7,875 nucleotides of DNA, from positions 1-7,875 of the forward strand of contig CALKHY010000076.1 of assembly GCA_937988795.1 (NCBI GenBank). Direction: 5' to 3'. A program made the translations under genes and the position numbers. Positions 1 through 5,756 of this stretch are shown here, in pieces. The notes beneath the pieces are model-generated. The model was not told the origin of the DNA. It did no database searches and saw only the letters and a list, made by a program, of their open reading frames with translations. Source of the stretch: an uncultured Candidatus Saccharibacteria bacterium (lineage in GTDB: Bacteria > Patescibacteriota > Saccharimonadia > Saccharimonadales > UBA4665). Numbering within the stretch: position 1 is the stretch's first letter; each line of letters opens with the position of its first letter.

Positions 1-936
1 GAGCTTGGCTTCTGGGGCGAGGCCAAGGAGCGTCTGAAACACGCCATCGTGCAGCCGCACGGTATGGTGCTGGTGACCGGCCCGACTGGATCGGGTAAGT
101 CGACCACGCTTTTTAGTGTGCTGAGCATGCTCAACAGCCCGACGGTCAACATTTCGACCATCGAGGATCCGGTGGAGTACCGCATACCCGGCGTTAATCA
201 GACGCAGGTAAATCCGATCGCCGGCATGACCTTCCAAAACGGCTTGCGCGCTCTACTCCGCCAAGACCCCAACATTATCATGGTTGGCGAGATTCGCGAT
301 GGCGAAACTGCTGAGTTGGCCGTGCAGGCCGCGCTGACCGGCCACCTCGTATTCTCGACGCTGCACACCAACAACGCTGCAACCTGTTTGCCACGCTTAC
401 TCGACATGCAGATTGAGCCATTTTTGATCGCCAGCACTGTGCGTCTGGTCGTCGGCCAGCGTCTGGTGCGCCGCTTGTGTACCGAATGCCGCGAGTACTT
501 TACGCCGGATGAGGCACAGCTTGAACAACTCGGTAAGACATTCAAGCTTGAGGGGCGCGACACACTACACCGCCTGCACGAGCTGGAAATGGAGGCGCTC
601 AAGAGTGGCGTCGGCAAGACGCAGGCCACCGGCGACCAGCCGAACGAGGCCGACTTAAGCTCGACGCCATCTGGCATCCACCGCTTGTGGCGGCCGCACG
701 AGGGCGGCTGCAACCCCTGCAACCACACCGGCTACCGCGGCCGCATCGGCATTTACGAAGTGCTACAAAACTCGTCCGCTGTCCAGAAACTTATCATGTC
801 GAACGGTACCAGCGAGCAGATGCAGGATGTTGCCATCCAGGAAGGCATGGTGACCATGCAGATCGACGGGTTTATTAAAGCACTGCGCGGCGAGACCAGC
901 ATTGAAGAAGTTCTAAGAGTGACAAGCGAGGGTTGA
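1..936 (+). CDS. pilB: Type IV pilus assembly ATPase PilB/GspE family, 5'-truncated by window edge
   Basis: This is a secretion ATPase that drives pilin polymerisation from the cytoplasmic face of the membrane. The frame is open from base 1, so only the C-terminal 311 residues are seen; the GTG at 49 is internal, not the start. Numbering from the first visible codon: Walker [10 protein letters not shown] at 27-35, Asp box around IEDPVEY 54-60, Walker B ending in E97 followed by IRD, and His box with H115 and H122. A tetracysteine zinc motif is present (C160/C163 and C237/C240). That motif marks PilB/GspE and argues against the retraction ATPase PilT, which lacks it. The 73 residues between the two CxxC pairs exceed the roughly 30 usual in GspE. 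The gene ends in TGA 14 bases before pilC, so the two are probably co-transcribed. A T2SS GspE is the formal alternative, but the pilMNO and pilA context favours T4P. Confidence 0.95.
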   Translation, partial: ELGFWGEAKERLKHAIVQPHGMVLVTGPTGSGKSTTLFSVLSMLNSPTVNISTIEDPVEYRIPGVNQTQVNPIAGMTFQNGLRALLRQDPNIIMVGEIRDGETAELAVQAALTGHLVFSTLHTNNAATCLPRLLDMQIEPFLIASTVRLVVGQRLVRRLCTECREYFTPDEAQLEQLGKTFKLEGRDTLHRLHELEMEALKSGVGKTQATGDQPNEADLSSTPSGIHRLWRPHEGGCNPCNHTGYRGRIGIYEVLQNSSAVQKLIMSNGTSEQMQDVAIQEGMVTMQIDGFIKALRGETSIEEVLRVTSEG

Positions 937-950
937 CGAGGACGTAAGGT

Positions 951-2207
951 ATGAAATTCAACTATAAGGCCAAAGCAAGAGACGGCCGGATTATCAACGG
1001 ATCGATCGAGACCTCCAACCGCGAGGCGGTAGTTGAATTTCTGGAAAAGCAAGGCGCTAAGCCAATTTCCATCCACGAAGCTGGCGTCACAGACCAAAAG
1101 GGCGGCACTGTCAAAAAAGGCGGACTGTTCAAGCCCAAAGTAAAGCTGCGCGAACTGGTTGTCTTTACTCGCCAGCTATCCACGATGGTTTCGGCGGGTG
1201 TGCCCCTGCCCCGTGCGCTCTCGACGCTCGAACAGCAGACGGAAAATAAGTATTTTAAAGCCGTCATTGTTGCGATCAACCGCGACGTGGAAGCAGGTAT
1301 TGCACTTGCCGACGCCTTTGCCAAGCATCCCGACGTCTTTTCGGAGGTGTACGTCAGTATGGTGCGGGCCGGTGAGGCAGGCGGTATTCTGGACGACATC
1401 CTGAAACGCCTGGCCATGCAGACCGAAAAAGACGCTGCCATCCGCAAGAAGATCAAAAGCGCCATGACATACCCGACCGTTATCCTGGCGATCACGGTGC
1501 TAGCGTTCTTCGGGTTAATGATTTTTGTCATCCCGAAGCTCGGCGACATTATTAGACAGATGGCCGGGCCGGATGCGTCGTTGCCGGTGTATACGCAGGT
1601 ACTGCTTGATATGACGGACTTTGCGCTGTCTGCAACCATCATCCCCGGTGTTCCGAACATGGTGTTTATAGTTGGCGCGCTCGGTCTCGCCGGATACTTT
1701 GCTTTACGGTACATACGAACGCCGAAAGGTAAATATCAGTTCCACAGCCTGCTGCTTCGGGTGCCGGTGCTCAAGAATGTGATTGTGAAGGTGGCTATCT
1801 CGCGGTTTGCGCGGACATTCGCTTCACTGGCATCGGCGGGCGTGGCCGTGCTGGACGCGCTTGAAGTAACCGGAAACGCCATCGGCAACAAAGTGATCCA
1901 GCAAGAGATTGCTGCAGCTGCCAAAGAAGTACAAAACGGCAAGCCGCTATCCGAAGCGTTGGCGTCCGGCGCACACATTCCGCCGATTGTGCCGCAAATG
2001 ATGGCCGTCGGTGAGGAAACGGGCCAGATAGACGCCATCCTTGTTAAGGTAGCCGATTTTTACGACGAAGAAGTTGACACGCTCATCGGCGGCTTAAGTT
2101 CGTTGATCGAGCCGCTGATGATTGTGGTGTTGGGCGGTATTGTCGGTCTGATCGCCGCCAGCGTGATGGGTCCGATCGCCTCTCTTAGCGAAAAAATTCA
2201 AGGTTAA
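951..2207 (+). CDS. pilC: Type IV pilus inner-membrane platform protein PilC (T2SS F family)
   Basis: This polytopic membrane protein couples the PilB motor to pilin extraction from the bilayer. Its 418 residues match the usual PilC/GspF length. It has a short N-terminal region (1-66), then two T2SSF repeats. The first is about 70-195, with FTRQLSTMVSAGVPL and the MVRAGEAGG motif. The second is about 283-405, with SRFARTFASLASAGV and the matching MMAVGEETGQ motif. Hydrophobic membrane segments lie near 174-196, 235-254 and 385-405. The ATG at 951 is preceded by GAGGA at 938-942 with 8-base spacing, which supports this start. It follows pilB closely. No terminator is seen after it, so transcripts may run on into pilA. 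Pilus identity rather than T2SS is inferred from the neighbours. Confidence 0.95.
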   Translation: MKFNYKAKARDGRIINGSIETSNREAVVEFLEKQGAKPISIHEAGVTDQKGGTVKKGGLFKPKVKLRELVVFTRQLSTMVSAGVPLPRALSTLEQQTENKYFKAVIVAINRDVEAGIALADAFAKHPDVFSEVYVSMVRAGEAGGILDDILKRLAMQTEKDAAIRKKIKSAMTYPTVILAITVLAFFGLMIFVIPKLGDIIRQMAGPDASLPVYTQVLLDMTDFALSATIIPGVPNMVFIVGALGLAGYFALRYIRTPKGKYQFHSLLLRVPVLKNVIVKVAISRFARTFASLASAGVAVLDALEVTGNAIGNKVIQQEIAAAAKEVQNGKPLSEALASGAHIPPIVPQMMAVGEETGQIDAILVKVADFYDEEVDTLIGGLSSLIEPLMIVVLGGIVGLIAASVMGPIASLSEKIQG

Positions 2208-2223
2208 CCAGCGCGTTTAGGGC

Positions 2224-2251
2224 TTGACGCCATTACGCTTATGGTTATAAT
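2224..2251 (+). promoter_or_regulatory. Sigma70-type promoter for pilA
   Basis: A -35 box TTGACG lies at 2224-2229 and a perfect -10 box TATAAT at 2246-2251, with a 16-base spacer. It sits in the pilC-pilA gap and points at pilA, giving a predicted start near 2257-2259 and a leader of about 77 bases. It is the best promoter-like match in the window, which suits a highly expressed major pilin. The transcription start is predicted, not observed. Confidence 0.75.
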
Positions 2252-2264
2252 CAGACGTAGATGC

Positions 2265-2303
2265 TAATGCTTACCTAACAGTGGGCGTTAGATCCGAGCA
2301 TTA
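2265..2303 (+). promoter_or_regulatory. Possible folded element in the pilA 5' leader
   Basis: Nested inverted repeats lie between the predicted transcription start and the ribosome site. The outer pair is TAATGC 2265-2270 with GCATTA 2298-2303. The inner pair is CTAAC 2275-2279 with GTTAG 2287-2291, around a 7-base loop. No T-run follows, so it is not a terminator. The stems are short and A/T-rich, so this may be a modest mRNA-stabilising hairpin or chance. Confidence 0.3.
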
Positions 2304-2313
2304 CTAAACTAAT

Positions 2314-2325
2314 AAAGGGGGGACC
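2314..2325 (+). promoter_or_regulatory. pilA ribosome binding site
   Basis: A purine run with six consecutive G (2317-2322) lies about 12 bases before the ATG at 2335. The spacing is a little long, but an in-frame TAA at 2326-2328 rules out any upstream start, so this site fixes the pilA start at 2335. Confidence 0.6.
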
Positions 2326-2334
2326 TAAAAGCAC

Positions 2335-2775
2335 ATGCGCTCATTACAAAGCATAAAGCAGCAAAGGGGTTTCACGATCGTCGAGCTTATCATCGTGATC
2401 GTGGTAATCGCCATTCTGGCAGCGCTCGTCATCACCACCTTCTCGAACATCCAGAGAAGGGCTCGTGATACGGACCGCCAGAACGACATCAAGTCAATCC
2501 ACAGCGTGCTCGAAGTGTACTACGCTGACAACGGCTACTACCCGTCGCTAACACAATTGACAAGTGGTCTGCCGGGCATGGACGAGAATGCGCTGAAGCC
2601 GCCGGTTGATGGTGCGCAAACAATCGACGCGCAAACAGCCACAACCGAGAAGTACCAATACGTCACGGAGCCGGCAAACTGTGACAACGGCCAGAACGGC
2701 AACTGTACAGCATACACGCTGACGGCTTTGCTTGAGAATGGCGACACATTCACAAGAAGCTCGCTCGCTGACTAG
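2335..2775 (+). CDS. pilA: Major-pilin-like type IV pilin PilA
   Basis: This 146-residue prepilin is the probable main fibre subunit. A short basic leader ends QQRG, and the class III cleavage site is G12|F13, with the invariant Glu at +5 (E17). A hydrophobic helix follows (about 13-36). The GspG/PilA-style segment RARDTDRQNDIK (42-53) comes next, then YYADNGYYP (62-70). The pair C116 and C124 probably closes a small disulfide loop near the C-terminus (D-region-like). It has its own near-consensus promoter upstream and an intrinsic terminator just downstream, so it can be expressed independently of pilBC. Calling it the major pilin is inference from that transcription-unit layout. A GspG-like pseudopilin is the alternative. 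The R-A-R-D-T-x-R-Q and Y-P patterns are those I associate with Saccharibacteria pilins. Confidence 0.9.
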   Translation: MRSLQSIKQQRGFTIVELIIVIVVIAILAALVITTFSNIQRRARDTDRQNDIKSIHSVLEVYYADNGYYPSLTQLTSGLPGMDENALKPPVDGAQTIDAQTATTEKYQYVTEPANCDNGQNGNCTAYTLTALLENGDTFTRSSLAD

Positions 2776-2803
2776 TCACATGCGGCTTATAGGCCGACCA
2801 AAC

Positions 2804-2838
2804 AAAGACGGCACCAAAAAAGGTGTCGTCTTTTTGTT
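2804..2838 (+). terminator. Intrinsic terminator after pilA, possibly bidirectional
   Basis: A 12-bp stem (AAAGACGGCACC 2804-2815 with GGTGTCGTCTTT 2822-2833, one G-U pair) closes a six-A loop. The stem runs into TTTTTGTT at 2831-2838. It starts 28 bases after the pilA stop. On the minus strand the same stem is followed by TTTGTTT, so it could also stop transcripts arriving from the convergent minor pilin cluster. Confidence 0.9.
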
Positions 2839-3188
2839 AATTACAATCGGCCCGTCAATTTTCTGTTCCTCCCGACCAAGTCCAAATTTTGGTTCGGGCT
2901 GTTTCTTATGTTGCTCCCTGTCCCGCTGGAGTTGTGCGCTAGCTTTGGTATGACTGAATGTCATTTGGTTGCAAATGCTGTTGACCTGTACCCTCCTCCG
3001 GACATGCGCACAAGCTTGTTAGCTTTTTCTCAGGAGGAATCCTCAGTTCTAGTGGACTTATACCGCAGCCGTCTTTGTGGCGCGGATTATCTATTAAGGC
3101 GAAGAAACGTGGTGTAGCGCCGCCAGATCGTCTGTGCGAAAAAAAGAACAGTCCAACCCGGTCCGCGGCCCGAAGCTTTTGAAATTTA
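2839..3188. other. Intergenic region with no convincing gene
   Basis: About 350 bases separate the convergent pilA and PilX-like genes. I see no tRNA (no T-arm consensus or CCA end) and no reading frame with both a ribosome site and recognisable protein character. Local structure is limited. There is an imperfect hairpin at 2871-2898 (CCCGA/TCGGG and CCAA/TTGG arms, one bulged base). There is a small ATGAC/GTCAT hairpin at 2950-2964. A run of seven A lies at 3139-3145; read on the minus strand it is seven T downstream of the PilX-like gene, but I find no adequate stem before it. An undescribed small RNA or a decayed gene cannot be excluded. Confidence 0.6.
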
Positions 3189-4622
3189 TTAGTTGTAAAG
3201 TCTTTGGTAACCGGTGATTGCCCAGGTCGTTGTGCCGGACGACAGTTGGGTGCCGAACATTACAGTGCCGGCGCCCTGTAAGTCGATTGTCTGCCCTGCC
3301 AGTGCACCGACGTTGCCGCTGCCAGACAATCTGGCCTTGCCCCAGTAAGCTTGGAATATCATTCCTGGCATATTGGCTGCACCGCCGAGGTCAACGGTCA
3401 GAAGCTGCTGGGAAGTTTTGAGATCATTGCCGCTGAGCGACGTGCATTCTGGACTGCAAGCAGCACTGCTCTTAAAGCTTATGAAGTGAACTCCTGTGCC
3501 TGAGGAGTTGGCTATGAACTGTGCCGAACCGCCAACGGTAATGGTCCCGTCGACCATGACGACCGGCCGCGTGGTTCCGACGCTATCCGATACTCTGATA
3601 GTAGCTGCACCGTTAATGGTAAGGTTGCCGGTGATGTAGGCGTTGCCGGTGATTGTGACATCGCAGCTGCCACCGATGGTAACATTGCCGTTGAGTTGCA
3701 GATTTGCCGGCCAGGTTCGTTCGAATGGCCAGGATTGGCATGTGTAGGTGTTGCTGTTGCTGGGAGCGGTAATCTCAACGCCTGCCTTGTGAGCTGCACG
3801 GTTGTATGTCGGAGGCGAGACCGGTTCTGCCTCGCAACCAGGTATCAGGCCTGCGCCGGTTGATCCGCCCCGGATTTGATGCGTGGGATTGGACGGAGAG
3901 TCTGGGAACTTGGATTGTGTCTGTCCTGTCGCGCATACATTACCGATGATAGCCGCGCTGCTCCAGTCGGGTATTGATATGGGCTGCGAGTTGGTGCAAA
4001 GCGTCGGGTATGTCGGCCCGGGGTTGTTACCGGGCGGACATGCAATGTTGGCAACGTTGACATTAACCGGCTTTGTTTCAGTGCCGATCCTTGCGGCTCC
4101 GGTCATGGTGATCGTGCCGTTTACATACACATCGGTGTTGACGATGTTGGCGCTGCCGCCGAGGATTAAGCCGCCGGGCCCGGTGTGCACCGAGTGACCT
4201 TCGGACTTTGTGCCGACCACTACAACACGGACTTTGCGTTCGCTTCTTGGGTCGACAGTGCCGTCTTTGCGGTACACCTTGCCGGTGGCGGTAATAATTT
4301 TTGCGTTGCTGCCCTGGATAGGCTCAACTGTCGTTGTGTAGACTCCCCGTCCCTGTGTGTCGTTATTGAAGAACTCTTCTTCAGTGGTAATACCGTCAAA
4401 GTTATCGTTTTGGTTGAGTAGATACAGCGACTGCTCGATGCCCGCCTCGGCCGCCAGTAGCGCGTTGATGTTGGCCAAATTGCGCGATACGGTCATTCGC
4501 TGCGCAACAGTAAACTGTAGAATCGAGACGCCAACAGCGGAAAATACGACGCCAAGGATAAAGACCATCAAAAGTACTGATCCGCGCTGAAGCTCAATCT
4601 TTCGTCTGACAGTCCTAATCAT
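3189..4622 (-). CDS. PilX/GspK-like minor pilin with beta-helix, cysteine-rich ectodomain
   Basis: This predicted surface protein has 477 residues from the ATG at 4622; the open frame extends to 4697 but would then overlap the upstream gene by 83 bases. The N-terminus resembles PilX/GspK: basic leader, LQRG|S junction (G14|S15), hydrophobic helix 15-37, no Glu at +5, then LLAAEAGIEQS (55-65), like the PilX A-A-E-A-G segment. The ectodomain has three blocks of roughly six-residue repeats of the form x-x-I-x-G-N/S/A, at about 152-181, 308-345 and 355-372. This suggests a right-handed beta-helix of bactofilin or DUF7305 type. Between the first two lies a Pro/Gly-rich segment with five cysteines (C195, C209, C230, C263, C295); C320, C389 and C393 follow. 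Its start overlaps the PilW-like stop by 8 bases. By position in a V-W-X series it could sit at the pilus tip. The adhesin role is inference. Confidence 0.8.
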   Translation of the reverse strand: MIRTVRRKIELQRGSVLLMVFILGVVFSAVGVSILQFTVAQRMTVSRNLANINALLAAEAGIEQSLYLLNQNDNFDGITTEEEFFNNDTQGRGVYTTTVEPIQGSNAKIITATGKVYRKDGTVDPRSERKVRVVVVGTKSEGHSVHTGPGGLILGGSANIVNTDVYVNGTITMTGAARIGTETKPVNVNVANIACPPGNNPGPTYPTLCTNSQPISIPDWSSAAIIGNVCATGQTQSKFPDSPSNPTHQIRGGSTGAGLIPGCEAEPVSPPTYNRAAHKAGVEITAPSNSNTYTCQSWPFERTWPANLQLNGNVTIGGSCDVTITGNAYITGNLTINGAATIRVSDSVGTTRPVVMVDGTITVGGSAQFIANSSGTGVHFISFKSSAACSPECTSLSGNDLKTSQQLLTVDLGGAANMPGMIFQAYWGKARLSGSGNVGALAGQTIDLQGAGTVMFGTQLSSGTTTWAITGYQRLYN

Positions 4623-5277
4623 TTCTGAATACCATCCTTGTCTTATGTTCTGCAGATATTGTTTGACCATAAGCTCGGCGTGATATGCCAATCTCAAGCT
4701 CTATTGAGCGCGCATCTGTCGGCGACACTTCGTTATTGTCGCCGTCGAAGTAGCGCACGATGAATTTGTCGACCTTGCTGTTTAACATAACCTTGTCAGC
4801 CGGGCAGTCATTGTTCGCAACTTCAGCAGGACAAGTAGTCCTGGCGACATTGCCTTCAACCGGTGCAGCTAACGTCCGCCGATAGAGCACGTCGCCATTT
4901 AGGTAATAGATGTGGTTGTCTTTCCAGCTGATGTACTGCGAGGGGTCACTGAACAGAATGTAGCCGTCACTGTCCAGAGCGGCAGTAGCAAGGATAAGCG
5001 TGTTGCTGTCTGATTCCCAGCTAAACATGTCGCCGGCTACAGGCGCGTTTTCGTCTTCCCAGCGGTTGTGCTCGTCTGCAACGGCCGACAGGCGGATGTC
5101 TTCATTGATGGATTCGAGTGTGATTTGCGCTTCGTTTAACAGGTCGGCGCGTTCGTTGGCGATGGCGAACTGCCGGAAATTGGTTGCAAAGAAGACAAGC
5201 ACCGTGATGCTAAGGATCGTGATAACGCTTATGGCGATCGTCAGTTCAACGGTGGTAAATCCCCTGCTCAGCCTCAT
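4615..5277 (-). CDS. PilW/GspJ-like minor pilin
   Basis: This 220-residue prepilin has a very short leader, MRLSRG, cleaved at G6|F7, with Glu at +5 (E11) and a hydrophobic helix 7-31. Residues 32-65 are an amphipathic continuation with the L-x-x-A-Q-x-x-L-E-x-x-x-x-x-I-R-x-S pattern typical of PilW/GspJ proteins. Several beta-strands follow, and a likely disulfide loop between C149 and C158. Its ATG overlaps the TGA of the preceding PilV-like gene (ATGA at 5277-5274), so translation is probably coupled. A GGGG stretch lies about 10 bases upstream of the start. In family terms it would join the PilV- and PilX-like proteins in a priming or tip complex. The exact minor-pilin assignment rests on gene order and N-terminal character, because the C-terminal half diverges. 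Confidence 0.8.
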   Translation of the reverse strand: MRLSRGFTTVELTIAISVITILSITVLVFFATNFRQFAIANERADLLNEAQITLESINEDIRLSAVADEHNRWEDENAPVAGDMFSWESDSNTLILATAALDSDGYILFSDPSQYISWKDNHIYYLNGDVLYRRTLAAPVEGNVARTTCPAEVANNDCPADKVMLNSKVDKFIVRYFDGDNNEVSPTDARSIELEIGISRRAYGQTISAEHKTRMVFRND

Positions 5278-5666
5278 TGTGTAATCCCCAGTACGCCGAT
5301 TAATGAGCTAAGTTTGACCGACTTCTGCTGTCCGCCGTTCGTGTAGGTAACGGTTACGTCTACACGCCTTAGGCCTGGCGTCGGCTCGGTGACTACTATC
5401 ACGCCGCTTTTAGGGCCCGGTAACGTGTCGGGCAGTTCATCGGTAAAGGTAAGGTCGAGACCTGGAACGAGCTGGTTATACTGGTTGTTGCGCAAGACTT
5501 CGATTTGTCGCTGTGCGGCCCGGGTGGCCATTTCCATGTATGCGGTCTCGCGCTGGCCGCGCTGAATAGTTACGAGAAGCAACGAAATGCTCGACACCAC
5601 AACACCGACGACCACCAGTGTGACCATCAGTTCAGCTAATGAAAACCCATGTTCGCGGTGCCCCAT
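5274..5666 (-). CDS. PilV/GspI-like minor pilin
   Basis: This 130-residue prepilin is the first gene of the minus-strand minor pilin cluster. From the ATG at 5666 the leader is MGHREHG, cleaved at G7|F8, with Glu at +5 (E12) in FSLAELMV, followed by a hydrophobic helix (8-30). The mature domain is small and mostly beta (residues 65-130), with no cysteine. Length and position suit PilV/GspI. An in-frame TTG at 5675 would add three residues, but a TATAAT ending at 5678 puts the likely transcript start between the two, so ATG 5666 is preferred. No Shine-Dalgarno is obvious, so the mRNA may be nearly leaderless. The product probably pairs with the downstream PilW- and PilX-like proteins. Confidence 0.8.
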   Translation of the reverse strand: MGHREHGFSLAELMVTLVVVGVVVSSISLLLVTIQRGQRETAYMEMATRAAQRQIEVLRNNQYNQLVPGLDLTFTDELPDTLPGPKSGVIVVTEPTPGLRRVDVTVTYTNGGQQKSVKLSSLIGVLGITQ

Positions 5667-5677
5667 ATCTACCAAGC

Positions 5678-5683
5678 ATTATA
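5678..5683 (-). promoter_or_regulatory. -10 element of the minor pilin cluster
   Basis: On the minus strand this reads TATAAT, 11 bases upstream of the ATG at 5666. A run of seven T precedes it on that strand. No good -35 box is found 16-18 bases upstream, so promoter activity may depend on an activator or on an A/T-rich upstream element. The predicted transcript start is near 5670. Confidence 0.5.
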
Positions 5684-5716
5684 CAAAAAAATGCCATTAT
5701 GCATATGGTTTTTGTG

Positions 5717-5725
5717 TGGTATTAT
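5717..5725 (+). promoter_or_regulatory. Extended -10 promoter of pilMNO
   Basis: TGG followed by TATTAT (5720-5725) is an extended -10 motif pointing at pilM. The -35 position (about 5697-5702, TTATGC) matches poorly, as is common for extended -10 promoters. The predicted start is near 5732, giving a leader of about 25 bases. Confidence 0.5.
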
Positions 5726-5756
5726 TGCAGGTAAATAGTGCTTACGTTTGAAGGGC

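Noticed and set aside
198..728. 176-residue open frame antisense to pilB
   Set aside because: It lies wholly opposite a well-conserved ATPase gene. The translation is Ser/Arg/Cys-rich with no recognisable family, and it is a typical antisense shadow.
962..1714. 250-residue open frame antisense to pilC
   Set aside because: It is entirely opposite the pilC coding region, with no ribosome site and no family resemblance. It is a codon-bias shadow.
2871..2898. Second terminator or tRNA-like T-arm (GGTTCGGG)
   Set aside because: The hairpin has a bulge and a 9-base loop and is not followed by a T-run. The surrounding sequence does not fold into a cloverleaf or end in CCA.
2732..2953. 73-residue open frame overlapping the pilA 3' end
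   Set aside because: It starts inside pilA in another frame and runs through the strong terminator hairpin, which a real gene would not contain.
2908..3117. 69-residue open frame in the pilA to PilX-like gap
   Set aside because: There is no Shine-Dalgarno before the ATG, no promoter, and a composition with no recognisable motif. It is probably chance, though it is the best small-gene candidate in the gap.
3139..3175. Intrinsic terminator for the PilX-like gene (seven T on the minus strand)
   Set aside because: The GC-rich sequence before the T-run contains self-complementary bits (CCGCGG, CCGG) but no stem of useful length adjacent to the T-run.
4623..4697. 25-codon N-terminal extension of the PilX-like gene
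   Set aside because: It would overlap the PilW-like gene by 83 bases and place a long hydrophilic stretch before a prepilin leader. ATG 4622 gives a normal leader and an 8-base overlap.
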